From NCBI RefSeq assembly GCF_024295805.1, contig NZ_JANCLX010000008.1, positions 260,769 through 324,768 on the forward strand: a stretch of 64,000 nucleotides of DNA, given 5' to 3'. Below, in pieces: positions 1 through 8,570 of this stretch; the stretch's first letter is position 1, and every line of letters starts with the position of its first letter. The notes under the pieces are model-generated. The model was not told the DNA's origin. It did no database searches and saw nothing but the letters and a program-made list of their open reading frames with translations. The stretch comes from Streptomyces cucumeris. Its GTDB lineage: Bacteria; Actinomycetota; Actinomycetes; Streptomycetales; Streptomycetaceae. The position numbers and the translations under genes are program-made.

Positions 1-561
1 GAGCGCTGTGAGCGGGTCTTCGTCTGCGGTCTGTCGATGGGCGGGGCGCTGGCGCTGCGGCTGGCCGCCCAGCACGGTGCGGCGATCAGCGGGCTGGCCC
101 TGGTCAACCCGGCGAACAAGATCCATGACCCGCTGGCGGTGGCGCTGCCGGTGATGCGGCACCTGGTGCCGTCGGTGAAGGGCATCGCGAGCGATATCGC
201 CAAGCCCGGTTCGCATGAACTGGGCTACGACCGCACCCCGTTGCACGCGGTGTACTCGCTGCGGCGCTTCCTCCGGCTGGTCGACGCCGAGCTGCCGCAG
301 GTCACCCAGCCGCTGCTGGTGATGCACAGCGCACAAGACCATGTGGTGCCGCCCGCCGACTCCGAGCGGATCCTGAGCCAGGTGTCCTCCCGGGACACCA
401 CCGAGCGGCTCCTGGAGCGGAGTTACCACGTGGCGACCCTGGACTACGACGCGGAGTTCATCTTCGACGAGACGGTCGCGTTCATCACCCGCCTGACGGC
501 GGGTATGGGAGAGGACACCGGGACGGGCACCGGAAGGGAGGGGGCGGCGGCCAGTGGCTGA
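1..561 (+). CDS. Alpha/beta hydrolase (carboxylesterase-like), 5' truncated by window edge
   Basis: The frame is open from base 1, so the N-terminus lies outside the window; 186 residues are visible. The serine nucleophile elbow GLSMGG is at about residues 10-15. The acidic residue sits in QDHVVPP and the histidine in SYHVATLDYD near the C-terminus, giving a complete Ser-Asp-His triad. The triad and the HVATLD ending match the Est30-type monoacylglycerol lipase/carboxylesterase group, so hydrolysis of a small ester is likely, but the substrate cannot be told. The stop overlaps the GTG start of the next gene, so the two are probably cotranslated. Confidence 0.85.
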   Translation, partial: ERCERVFVCGLSMGGALALRLAAQHGAAISGLALVNPANKIHDPLAVALPVMRHLVPSVKGIASDIAKPGSHELGYDRTPLHAVYSLRRFLRLVDAELPQVTQPLLVMHSAQDHVVPPADSERILSQVSSRDTTERLLERSYHVATLDYDAEFIFDETVAFITRLTAGMGEDTGTGTGREGAAASG

Positions 562-1243
562 GCGCGACTCGAACGAGAACGAGGCGGACGCGCGGCGCGA
601 CGACGACGCCGCCTTCGCCGAGATCGTCGCGGCGTACGGCGAGGAGCCGCCGGACCCGCCGGAGGCGGAGCGCTGGCCCGTCGCGGAGAACCTGGTCGAG
701 CAGTGGGGGCGGGAGCCCGCACCGGCGGCCGCGGATCCGGTCCGCGAGGACGGCGCCCCGGAGGCGCCCGAGCGCACCGGCGGCGGTCCGGACGCTGCGG
801 GTGAGGGCGAGGCGGGCGCGGACGGCCCGGCCGCCGACGGCAAGGCCGCGGACGACGTCACCAAGCCGGTCACCGGGGCCCCGGGCGACAGCGACAAACC
901 GGTCGGCAGCTTCATCGTCTACGCACCGGGCGTCGGTCCGCGCGACTGGGAGGCCGACGAGCCCTCCGAGGACGACTTCGACGACGGCGACGAGGGCCAT
1001 TTCGTACCGCCCGAGCCGCCTCCGCTGCCCGAGGCCGACACCACCTCACGCTTCGCGTGGATCGGGGTGCTCGGCGGACCGCTGCTGCTGATCGGTGTGG
1101 TGATGTTCCAGGTCGAGCTGACCTGGTGGATCACCACGCTGGGGGTCGGCGGCTTCCTGGGCGGCTTCGCCACCCTGGTGATGCGGATGCGGGACAGCGA
1201 TGACGAGGAGGACGAGGACCCGGGGCGCGGCGCGGTCGTCTGA
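554..1243 (+). CDS. Acidic membrane protein of unknown function
   Basis: A 229-residue protein starting at GTG 554, eight bases inside the end of the upstream esterase gene. The first ~160 residues are rich in Asp, Glu, Pro and Ala and look disordered. The C-terminal third has two hydrophobic segments (around FAWIGVLGGPLLLIGVVMF and WWITTLGVGGFLGGFATLVM), followed by a short acidic tail (DDEEDEDPG). It is probably an integral membrane protein with a long acidic cytoplasmic arm. No enzymatic motif is visible. Coupling to the esterase gene is the only functional hint. Confidence 0.8.
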   Translation: MAERDSNENEADARRDDDAAFAEIVAAYGEEPPDPPEAERWPVAENLVEQWGREPAPAAADPVREDGAPEAPERTGGGPDAAGEGEAGADGPAADGKAADDVTKPVTGAPGDSDKPVGSFIVYAPGVGPRDWEADEPSEDDFDDGDEGHFVPPEPPPLPEADTTSRFAWIGVLGGPLLLIGVVMFQVELTWWITTLGVGGFLGGFATLVMRMRDSDDEEDEDPGRGAVV

Positions 1244-1366
1244 CCGCCGCCGATCTCGGGGCCGGTGGGCGGATCCGGCCAAGCCGAACGGGCCGGTCCG
1301 GCCGCCGCGGGACCGGACGCGTCTCGAAGCCCTCCCCACCGACCCGGACAAACCGCTCGTCGCCGT

Positions 1367-2164
1367 CTAGGCGGACGGACCGCTCCGGTCCGGGGCCACC
1401 CGGGGGAGCCGTAGGGCGGCCAGGACCGGGAGGTGGTCCGTGGCCGCCCGCAGGTCCGCGTCGCTGACGCCCGGCAGCCCGGCGGGGACCCCACAGCCGA
1501 TGATCTCCACGCCCTCGGTCGCGAAGACCGCGTCGATCCGCCGGCGGGGATCGTCCGCGGAGAAGGTGACCTCGCTCCCCCAGGGCTCGGTGGCCCAGCC
1601 GTCCCGCAGCCGCTCCGCGATCCTGCGGAAGGCCCGGCCGTCCGGGCGGTCGTTGATGTCCCCGGCGGCGACCGCGTACGGGACGCCGAGGGCCGCGACC
1701 CGGTCCAGCAGCATCCCGGCCTGGTCGTGGCGCTCGGCGGCGGCCAGGCTCAGATGGCAGCTCACCACGCCGAGCCGCACCCCGCCGGGCTCGCGGTGCC
1801 CGGCCCCGAAGCGCAGGACGGCGGTGGCGAAGCCGCGCCGGTGCAGTCCGGGGACCCGGGGCAGCAGGATGTCCTCGGTGCGCTCCACATGGGCGCGCAG
1901 CGAGGTGAGGATCATGGGGCCGGTGGCGGTGGCCCCGCCGGTGGTGTAGACGAGGCCGGTCTCGCGGGCCAGCCAGGCGGCCGCCTTGCGCCAGCGGAAG
2001 AAGCGCGGCGCCTCCTGTACGCACAGCACGTCGGGGGCGCAGGCCCGGATCACCCGGACCAGCGCCTCGCGGTCGTCGCGCAGCGAGCGGATGTTGTAGC
2101 TGAGCACGCGCACCACGGCCCCGTCCGGGCCGGTGGTGGATCCGGGCAGGTCCGCGAGGGCCAC
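1367..2164 (-). CDS. Endonuclease/exonuclease/phosphatase family protein
   Basis: About 265 residues with the ordered motifs of the EEP (DNase I-like) fold: LSYNIRS near the N-terminus, CVQEAP with the metal-binding Glu, SCHLS, GDIND, RRRIDAVF and the C-terminal TDHLPV with its catalytic Asp-His. It should be a Mg2+-dependent phosphodiesterase or phosphatase; the substrate (nucleic acid, sphingomyelin-like lipid or inositol phosphate) cannot be assigned. The frame runs upstream into the glucokinase gene. I chose GTG 2164 because it lies just after the glucokinase stop; a GTG closer to LSYNI is also possible. No signal peptide is evident from this start. It is probably cotranscribed behind glucokinase. 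Confidence 0.8.
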   Translation of the reverse strand: MALADLPGSTTGPDGAVVRVLSYNIRSLRDDREALVRVIRACAPDVLCVQEAPRFFRWRKAAAWLARETGLVYTTGGATATGPMILTSLRAHVERTEDILLPRVPGLHRRGFATAVLRFGAGHREPGGVRLGVVSCHLSLAAAERHDQAGMLLDRVAALGVPYAVAAGDINDRPDGRAFRRIAERLRDGWATEPWGSEVTFSADDPRRRIDAVFATEGVEIIGCGVPAGLPGVSDADLRAATDHLPVLAALRLPRVAPDRSGPSA

Positions 2165-2178
2165 GGCGGCGGGCCCGG

Positions 2179-3120
2179 TCAGCCCTGGCGGGCCAGGTCG
2201 GCGGCTCCGACGAGCCCGGCCTTGCCACCGAGCTGGGCGGCGAGCACCTGGGCGTGGGGGCGCCACTGGTTGCCGACGAGCCAGCGGCGGAAGGACTTGC
2301 GGATCGGCTCCAGGACCAGGTCGCCCTCGTCGGAGACACCGCCGCCGACGATGAACGCCGAGGGGTCGAAGAGCGAGGCGAGGTCGGCAAGACCGGCCCC
2401 GGCCCAGCGGGCGAGCTCGCGGAAGGAGTCGATGGCGACGGGGTCGCCCTGGCGGGCGGCGTCGCTGATGTGCTTGCCCTGGATGCCCTCGGCGGTGCCG
2501 TCACCGAAGCCGAGCAGCGCCTTGGCGTTCTCCGGGGTGGCGGCGGCGCGCTGCTTGGCGTAGCGGACCAGCGCTCGGCCGGAGGCGTACTGCTCCCAGC
2601 AGCCCTGGGAGCCGCAGCCGCACAGCAGACCGTCCGGGACGACCCTGATGTGGCCGAACTCGGCGGCGACGCCGAACCGGCCGCGGTGCAGCTTGCCGCC
2701 GATGATGATGCCGCCGCCCAGACCGGTGCCGAGCGTGATGCAGACGACGTCGTCATGGCCGGCGCCGGCGCCGAAGCGGTACTCGCCCCAGGCGGCCGCG
2801 TTCGCGTCGTTCTCCACCACCACGGGCAGTCCGACGCGCTGCTCGACCTTGTCCTTGAGCGCCTCGTGCCGCCAGTTGATGTTGGGCGCGAAGAGCACCG
2901 TGGCGCGCTTGTCGTCCACGTAACCGGCCGCGCCGATGCCGACGGCCTCGACGTCGTGCCCGCTGCTCACCTTGCGCACCGCGTCCGCGATGGCGTCGAC
3001 GACCCCCTCCGGCGTCGGTGGGGTCGATACCGTGCTCGTTTCGAGAATCGAGCCCTCTTCGTCGACCACGCCAGCCGCGATTTTCGTGCCGCCGATGTCG
3101 ACGCCGATGGTGAGTCCCAT
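2179..3120 (-). CDS. glkA: ROK-family glucokinase
   Basis: A 313-residue ROK kinase beginning MGLTIGVDIGGTK, the phosphate-binding loop of the ASKHA fold. It has the ROK zinc signature CGCGSQGCWEQYASG preceded by a metal-binding His in FGHIR, the catalytic-base region VVENDANAAAWGE and the second phosphate loop LGTGLGGG. It phosphorylates glucose to glucose-6-phosphate; in S. coelicolor the orthologous GlkA is also needed for carbon catabolite repression (established knowledge). ATG 3120 was chosen because the family begins directly with this strand; upstream codons are unrelated in composition. The small acidic protein gene lies 56 bp upstream on the same strand. Confidence 0.93.
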   Translation of the reverse strand: MGLTIGVDIGGTKIAAGVVDEEGSILETSTVSTPPTPEGVVDAIADAVRKVSSGHDVEAVGIGAAGYVDDKRATVLFAPNINWRHEALKDKVEQRVGLPVVVENDANAAAWGEYRFGAGAGHDDVVCITLGTGLGGGIIIGGKLHRGRFGVAAEFGHIRVVPDGLLCGCGSQGCWEQYASGRALVRYAKQRAAATPENAKALLGFGDGTAEGIQGKHISDAARQGDPVAIDSFRELARWAGAGLADLASLFDPSAFIVGGGVSDEGDLVLEPIRKSFRRWLVGNQWRPHAQVLAAQLGGKAGLVGAADLARQG

Positions 3121-3176
3121 GAGTCCCTCAGTTATTTGGTCGAACCCCGCCGTGGCCAACGGTACCGGAGAAGCGC

Positions 3177-3647
3177 TCAATCGAGGTCGATGTGTTCACT
3201 ACTCGAACTCTCGTCTCCCTCATCGCGACCCTTGCCGCCACTTTCGGTGCCTTTGGTCCAGCGCTCCTCCTGGCCCGCAACAGCGGCGCGATAGGCGGCG
3301 AGCAGCTCTGTTCCGGCGCTGGCGAGATGGTCAAATACGTCCGGATTGCGCTCAATGACCGGTTCCACGGCCGCTTTGGCCTGTGCGATCAATTGTTGTA
3401 CGGCCCCATGAACCGGGGTTCCGGCGAGCGGGGACTGTGTCCCGGTGAACCGGTCGGCCAGCGCCTCGGCCAGCTTGCGCAGCTCCTCCGCGGCACTGCC
3501 CGGCTCCTGGGCCGACTCCCCGGCCCGGCGGGCCCGCTCGGCGGCGAGGTCCTCGGCGCAGGCCCGCTCCCAGGCATCGGGATCGATCTCGGAGACCGGG
3601 ATCTCGGTGTCCGGAGTGTCTGCGGGGCGCTCGGTGGCATCGCTCAT
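3177..3647 (-). CDS. Small acidic DUF5304-like protein upstream of glucokinase (SCO2127-like)
   Basis: A 156-residue hydrophilic protein from ATG 3647, behind a good AGGAG site. It is charged at both ends (N-terminal TPDTEIPVSEIDPDAWERA, C-terminal DEGDESSSSEHIDLD) with a helical middle (AEELRKLAEALADRFTG and QAKAAVEPVIERN). There are no membrane segments or catalytic motifs. Position and character match the small gene next to glkA in S. coelicolor (SCO2127), which has been linked to glucose uptake and catabolite repression; this correspondence is from memory. Cotranscription with glkA is likely given the 56 bp gap. Confidence 0.75.
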   Translation of the reverse strand: MSDATERPADTPDTEIPVSEIDPDAWERACAEDLAAERARRAGESAQEPGSAAEELRKLAEALADRFTGTQSPLAGTPVHGAVQQLIAQAKAAVEPVIERNPDVFDHLASAGTELLAAYRAAVAGQEERWTKGTESGGKGRDEGDESSSSEHIDLD

Positions 3648-3757
3648 GGCGAACTCCTGCGGCGGGGAGGCTGGCGGTCCGGTGCGTATCTCCGGGCTTG
3701 CCACCGACGTTACCGGAATGCCGGAGCCCGGTCAGAGCCCCAGGGTGCGGAGCCCGG

Positions 3758-5068
3758 TCAGAACCCCCGGGGCCACAGATCCGGGTCGGGGGTGAAGCGC
3801 ACCTGGAGCGATCCGTCGCGCAGTCCGGCGCCGGAGACCGTGCAGCGGCGCAGCGCGGAGGGCAGCGTCAGCACCCGGTGGAAGGCGCCGACGGTGACGA
3901 TCAGTTCATCGCCGCGGCGGACCAGGGCGAGGGTGTCCCGGTCGGCGCCGGGCAGCGGCAGCCGCCACAGCAGGATGCCGTCGTCGGCGAGCCGGTCCTC
4001 CACGGTCCAGGGATCAGCCGCGGGCCGGTCCGGCAGCGGCGGCGGCGCCCCGACGGCTTCGGCCAGGGCGTCCAGCCCGGCGGGCCGGGCGGCACCGGCG
4101 CCCTCCGGGTCCGGCCCACCGCCCGCGTCACCGGCGGGCCGGTCGCCGAGACCCTGCGGATCACGGCCCAGATGCGGCAGCTCGCGCACCGGGACGGCGG
4201 GCGCCCACTGCTCGTACAGCTCCTTCAGCGCGGCCTGCTGCTGACCGGAGAGGGCGGCGAGCCAGGGGTCGGCGGTGGCGGCGGGCAGCAGCCGGTTGGC
4301 GATGACCGCCTCCACCCGGCAGCCGTGCAGCGCGAGCCCCGCGCGGGCGGTGCGCAGCGCGCGGTCGGCGAGCGGACCGGGGTCCACCACCAGCCGGACC
4401 GTGGTGGCCTCGGAATCGATCACGTCCTGGACCGCCGCGAGCTCGCCCTCCCAGCGCTCGGCGGTCTCGTAGAGCTTCTGGGTGGGCATCGGCACCCCGG
4501 CGAGCTGGGCGAGCATCGGGCGCAGCGCACGGGCCGCCTGCCGCTCGGCGGGCAGCAGCCGCCGCAGATAACGCCGCAACTGCCCGGGCAGGGCCAGCAG
4601 CCCGACGGTCTCCGGGGCGGGCGGCATATCGACGACGAGCACGTCCCAGCCGGTGCCGGGCGGGGCGGCCTGGGCCATCCGCAGGGCGCGCAGCAGCGCG
4701 AAGGAGTCCATGCCCGGGAGGGCGGCCAGCTCCTCACCGTCCAGCGGGGTGGCGCCGACCATGTCCAGGGCGCCGCGGCCGCGCTCCTGGAGCGCGGTCA
4801 GCTCGTCGCGGAACCAGTGGTCGGTGACGATCCGGGCGGCCCACAGCCCCGGGGTGACCTGGACCGGAACGGACCACGGCAGCCGGTCGGCGGCCGGGCC
4901 CTGGGCCGGGCGCAGCGCGCCGATGCCGAGCAGGGCCTCGGGGGTGCCGTCCGGATCGGCGGTCAGCAGCAGCGTCCGCCGCCCCTCGCGGGCGGCGGCC
5001 AGGGCGGTCGCGGCGGCCACGGTGGTGCGGCCCGCGCCGCCGGTACCGGTGACGAGGACCGTACGCAT
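3758..5068 (-). CDS. ArsA/Get3-like anion-transporting ATPase with altered P-loop
   Basis: 436 residues starting MRTVLVTGTGGAGRTT. This is the deviant Walker A position of SIMIBI ATPases (normally GGxGxGKTT), but the lysine is arginine (R14). LTADPDG follows the pattern of the A-loop (TDPA in ArsA), and VLVVDMPPAPETVGLL matches the DTAPTGHTLR-type switch/Walker B region. The C-terminal ~90 residues form a beta-rich hsp20-like tail typical of ArsA homologues (RFTPDPDLWPRGF end). It is probably a cytosolic dimeric ATPase rather than an arsenite pump, since no arsB or arsR is nearby. Whether Arg14 permits hydrolysis is unknown. Confidence 0.8.
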   Translation of the reverse strand: MRTVLVTGTGGAGRTTVAAATALAAAREGRRTLLLTADPDGTPEALLGIGALRPAQGPAADRLPWSVPVQVTPGLWAARIVTDHWFRDELTALQERGRGALDMVGATPLDGEELAALPGMDSFALLRALRMAQAAPPGTGWDVLVVDMPPAPETVGLLALPGQLRRYLRRLLPAERQAARALRPMLAQLAGVPMPTQKLYETAERWEGELAAVQDVIDSEATTVRLVVDPGPLADRALRTARAGLALHGCRVEAVIANRLLPAATADPWLAALSGQQQAALKELYEQWAPAVPVRELPHLGRDPQGLGDRPAGDAGGGPDPEGAGAARPAGLDALAEAVGAPPPLPDRPAADPWTVEDRLADDGILLWRLPLPGADRDTLALVRRGDELIVTVGAFHRVLTLPSALRRCTVSGAGLRDGSLQVRFTPDPDLWPRGF

Positions 5069-5147
5069 GAAAGAAGCCTCCGTTGCCCCTCCGGGCGGGG
5101 TGGTGCGGGATGCGCGTGGGCGGCGGTGCCGGACGGCCCCGCCGGTG

Positions 5148-5588
5148 TCAGACGGTCTCGACGCGCTTCTTCAGGCCCGCCAGGGCACGGTCGATGATGA
5201 CCTTCTCGGCCTTGCGCTTGATCATGCCGAGCATGGGGATCTTGACGTCGACGGTGAGCTGGTAGGTGACCTCGGTGCGCTTGCCGCCGTCCACCGGGGC
5301 CAGCCGGTAGGAGCCGTCGAGGGCGCGCAGCATCTGGGACTTGACCAGGGACCAGCTCACCTCGTCATCGCCGGTCCAGGAGTAGGCCAGGGTGTAGTCG
5401 TCCTTGATCGCCCCGGCGTCGAGGACCATCCGCACCTGCTCGGCCCGGCCGCGGTCGTCCTTGGTGAGGATGTCCGCCTCCTTCACCTCTCCGGACCACT
5501 CGGGGTATCGGTCGAAGTCGGCGATCACCTCCATCACGTCGGCCGGTGCCGCATCGATCGTGATGCTCGAGCTGGTGTGTTCCGCCAT
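5148..5588 (-). CDS. SRPBCC (START/polyketide cyclase-like) domain protein
   Basis: 146 residues from ATG 5588. The beginning SSSITIDAAPADVMEVIADFDRYPEWSG is the classic first strand and helix of the SRPBCC/coenzyme Q-binding COQ10-like fold, and the long C-terminal helix (GMIKRKAEKVIIDRALAGLKKRV) closes the pocket. Such single-domain proteins bind hydrophobic ligands. It lies between the ArsA-like ATPase and the metallophosphoesterase on the same strand and faces away from the acyl-CoA synthetase at 6675. A lipid-binding role is only a family inference. Confidence 0.85.
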   Translation of the reverse strand: MAEHTSSSITIDAAPADVMEVIADFDRYPEWSGEVKEADILTKDDRGRAEQVRMVLDAGAIKDDYTLAYSWTGDDEVSWSLVKSQMLRALDGSYRLAPVDGGKRTEVTYQLTVDVKIPMLGMIKRKAEKVIIDRALAGLKKRVETV

Positions 5589-5654
5589 CGCCGTGGCTCC
5601 TCCGTACCGGTCCGCCGCATGGGGTGTCTGCCGCTGAAGGCTACCGCGCGCCGC

Positions 5655-6419
5655 TCACCACTCCAGGGTCCAGGGGGTACCGGAGGAGGCGAAGTGTCCG
5701 ACGTTGACGCACTCGGTGGCCCCGATCCGCATCCTCCGTGCGAGCGGCTGGTGGACGTGACCGAAGAGGGCGTACTTGGGGCGGATCGCATGGATCGCCT
5801 CCAGCAGGGCGGAACTGCCCCGTTCGAAACGGCGGGCCACGGTGTCGTAGCAGAGCTCGGGGACGTCCGGTGGAATGTGTGTGCACACCACGTCCACCTC
5901 GTCGCCGAGCGCCGCGATCTTGGCGGCGTAGGTCTCGTCGTCGATCTCGTACGGCGTGCGCATCGGGGTGCGCAGTCCGCCGCCGACGAAGCCGAAGACC
6001 AGTCCGCCGATCTCCACGCGCTCACCGTCGAGGACGGTGAGCCCAGGTCGGGTGTACTCCGGCCAGAGGGACGGTATGTCGACATTGCCGTAGGTTGCGT
6101 ACGTCGGGGTGGGAAACGCGGCGAACAGCTCGGCGTACTGGCGGCGTACGGCGGATTCGATGGCGGTTCGACGGTCGATCCCGTCCCACAGCCGGTTGCC
6201 GAACTCCCGGGCCTCCTCGAAGCGGCGGGCGGTGCGCAGCTCGACGATCCGGTCGGCGTTCTCCACGCCGAACAGATCGGGGAAGATCCCGCGGGAGTGG
6301 TCCGCGTAGTCCAGGAAGAGGACGAGGTCACCGAGGCAGATCAGGGCATCCGCTCCGTCACCGGCCTTCCCCAGGTCCTCACTGTTGCCATGCACGTCGC
6401 TCACCACGTGGACTCGCAT
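5655..6419 (-). CDS. Calcineurin-like metallophosphoesterase
   Basis: 254 residues from ATG 6419. The first strand carries MRVHVVSDVHGN (Asp and His metal ligands), then LICLGDLVLF (GD motif), YGNVDIPS (GNxD/H equivalent), VVCTHIPPD and the final FGHVHQPLARR (GHxH). The full dimetal site of the superfamily is therefore present. The length fits a stand-alone cytosolic phosphoesterase. The substrate is unknown. The gene is divergent from the acyl-CoA synthetase at 6675, sharing about 255 bp that should hold both promoters. Confidence 0.88.
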   Translation of the reverse strand: MRVHVVSDVHGNSEDLGKAGDGADALICLGDLVLFLDYADHSRGIFPDLFGVENADRIVELRTARRFEEAREFGNRLWDGIDRRTAIESAVRRQYAELFAAFPTPTYATYGNVDIPSLWPEYTRPGLTVLDGERVEIGGLVFGFVGGGLRTPMRTPYEIDDETYAAKIAALGDEVDVVCTHIPPDVPELCYDTVARRFERGSSALLEAIHAIRPKYALFGHVHQPLARRMRIGATECVNVGHFASSGTPWTLEW

Positions 6420-6674
6420 GCGTGTCACCCTAAGACCTGCGGCCATGGGGCCGTAAGGTGTTCTGTCTCCGCCGCCCCGCGTCTACCTGCGGTTACTTAG
6501 CAGCCGTCGTTCCGGTCGACTAGTCTGCGGACAGTAAGAGGGCGGTGTGTGACGCATAAAACATCTGGGCAGAAACCCCTATCCCGGAACCCGTACCGAT
6601 GGGTAACGTCCGGGCCGTCCAACCACACCCCCCTTGCCCTGCAGCGGCGTCGGCGCCCATGAGGAGCAGCAGTC

Positions 6675-8471
6675 TTGCGCGAGTTCAGCCTTCCGGCCCT
6701 GTACGAGGTTCCGGCCGACGGAAATCTGACAGACCTCATCCGACGCAATGCCGCCCAGCATCCGGATGTCGCCGTGGTCGGCCGCAAGGTCGACGGCCGG
6801 TGGGAGGACGTCACCGCGACCGAGTTCCTGGCCGAGGTGCGTGCCGCCGCCAAGGGCCTGATCGCGGCCGGAGTGCAGCCCGGTGACCGGGTGGGGCTGA
6901 TGTCCCGCACCCGCTACGAGTGGACGCTGCTGGACTTCGCCATCTGGAGCGCGGGCGGCGTCACCGTGCCGGTGTACGAGACGAGTTCACCGGAGCAGGT
7001 CCAGTGGATCCTGAGCGACTCCGGCGCGGTCGCCGCACTGGTGGAGACCGAGGTGCACGAGGCGGCCGTGGAGTCCGTCCGGGACTCGCTGCCCGCCCTG
7101 GACAACGTCTGGCGGATCGAGGGCGACGCCATCGAGACGCTGCGCAAACTGGGCGCGGACGTATCCGACGAGGTGGTCGACGAGCGCGGCTCGCTCGCGA
7201 ACGCGGACTCCCCCGCCACCATCGTCTACACCTCGGGCACCACCGGCCGCCCCAAGGGCTGTGTGCTCTCGCACCGCAGCTTCTTCGCCGAATGCGGCAA
7301 CGCGGTGGCCCGGCTGAAGCCGATCTTCAACACCGGGGAGTCCTCGGTGCTGCTGTTCCTCCCCGAGGCCCATGTCTTCGGACGGCTGGTGGAGATCGCG
7401 GCGGTACTGGCCCCGATCAAGCTGGGCCATGTCCCGGACATCAAGACGCTCACCGATGAACTGGCCGGGTTCCGGCCCACCTTGGTGCTGGGTGTGCCCC
7501 GGGTCTTCGAGAAGGTCTTCAACTCGGCGCGGGCCAAGGCGCAGGCCGAGGGCAAGGGCAAGATCTTCGACCGGGCCGCCGAGACCGCCATCGCCTACAG
7601 CAAGGCGCTGGACACCCCCTCCGGGCCGTCCTTCCGGCTGCGCTTGACCCACAAGGTCTTCGACCGGCTCGTCTACAGCAAGCTGCGGGCCGTCCTCGGC
7701 GGCCGGGCCACCCACGCGATCTCCGGCGGCGCCCCGCTGGGCGCACGGCTGGGCCACTTCTACCGGGGCATCGGCTTCACGGTGCTGGAGGGCTACGGCC
7801 TCACCGAGACCTGTGCCGCGACCACCTTCAACCCCTGGGACCGGCAGAAGATCGGCTCGGTCGGCCAGCCGATGCCGGGGTCGGTGGTGCGGATCGCGGA
7901 CGACGGCGAGGTGCTGCTCCACGGCGACCACCTCTTCACCGAGTACTGGAACAACGAGGCCGCGACCGCCGAGGCGCTGTCCGACGGCTGGTTCCACACC
8001 GGGGACGTCGGCACCCTCGACGAGGACGGCTACCTCACCATCACCGGCCGCAAGAAGGAGATCATCATCACCGCGGGCGGCAAGAACGTCGCCCCGGCGG
8101 TGATCGAGGACCGGATCCGCGCCCATGCGCTGGTGGCCGAGTGCATGGTGGTCGGCGACGGCCGTCCGTTCGTCGCCGCGCTGGTCACCGTGGACGAGGA
8201 GTTCCTGCCCCGGTGGGCCGCCGAGCACGGCAAGCCGGAGGGCGTCACGGTGGCCGAGCTGCGGGACGACCCGGAGCTGCTGGCCGAGATCCAGACCGCG
8301 GTGGACGACGGGAACGCGGCGGTGTCCAAGGCGGAGTCGGTGCGCAAGTTCCGCATCCTGCCGGCCCAGTTCACCGAGGACTCCGGCCATGTCACCCCGT
8401 CGCTGAAGCTCAAGCGGAACGTGGTGGCCAAGGACTTCGCGTCCGACATCGAGGCCATCTACCGCGGCTGA
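6675..8471 (+). CDS. fadD: Long-chain fatty acid--CoA ligase (AMP-forming)
   Basis: 598 residues from TTG 6675 with GAGGAG about ten bases upstream. ANL-superfamily motifs in order: YTSGTTGRPKGC (P-loop), EAHVFGRLVE, EGYGLTETCAATTFNP (A5/linker region), DGWFHTGDVGTLDEDGYL and GRKKEIIITAGGKNVAP with the catalytic hinge; the final lysine lies in the C-terminal LKLKRN segment. It activates fatty acids to acyl-adenylate and then acyl-CoA at the inner membrane face. The length and start resemble the FadD15-like group of actinobacteria. A bidirectional hairpin terminator follows. Confidence 0.93.
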   Translation: MREFSLPALYEVPADGNLTDLIRRNAAQHPDVAVVGRKVDGRWEDVTATEFLAEVRAAAKGLIAAGVQPGDRVGLMSRTRYEWTLLDFAIWSAGGVTVPVYETSSPEQVQWILSDSGAVAALVETEVHEAAVESVRDSLPALDNVWRIEGDAIETLRKLGADVSDEVVDERGSLANADSPATIVYTSGTTGRPKGCVLSHRSFFAECGNAVARLKPIFNTGESSVLLFLPEAHVFGRLVEIAAVLAPIKLGHVPDIKTLTDELAGFRPTLVLGVPRVFEKVFNSARAKAQAEGKGKIFDRAAETAIAYSKALDTPSGPSFRLRLTHKVFDRLVYSKLRAVLGGRATHAISGGAPLGARLGHFYRGIGFTVLEGYGLTETCAATTFNPWDRQKIGSVGQPMPGSVVRIADDGEVLLHGDHLFTEYWNNEAATAEALSDGWFHTGDVGTLDEDGYLTITGRKKEIIITAGGKNVAPAVIEDRIRAHALVAECMVVGDGRPFVAALVTVDEEFLPRWAAEHGKPEGVTVAELRDDPELLAEIQTAVDDGNAAVSKAESVRKFRILPAQFTEDSGHVTPSLKLKRNVVAKDFASDIEAIYRG

Positions 8472-8492
8472 GGCGCCCGCGCGCTCTGTGTT

Positions 8493-8528
8493 CTCACGGC
8501 CGCCTGCGAGCCGCGGGGCGGCCGTGAG
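8493..8528. terminator. Bidirectional hairpin between convergent fadD and glycosyltransferase genes
   Basis: Perfect 12-bp stem: CTCACGGCCGCC (8493-8504) pairs with GGCGGCCGTGAG (8517-8528), loop of 12 bases. It sits between the two convergent stops at 8471 and 8571. There is no strong U-tract, as is usual in Streptomyces. Confidence 0.8.
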
Positions 8529-8570
8529 GACAGGTCAGAGCGGACCGGGCCCGGCAGCGGGCCCGGCGCC

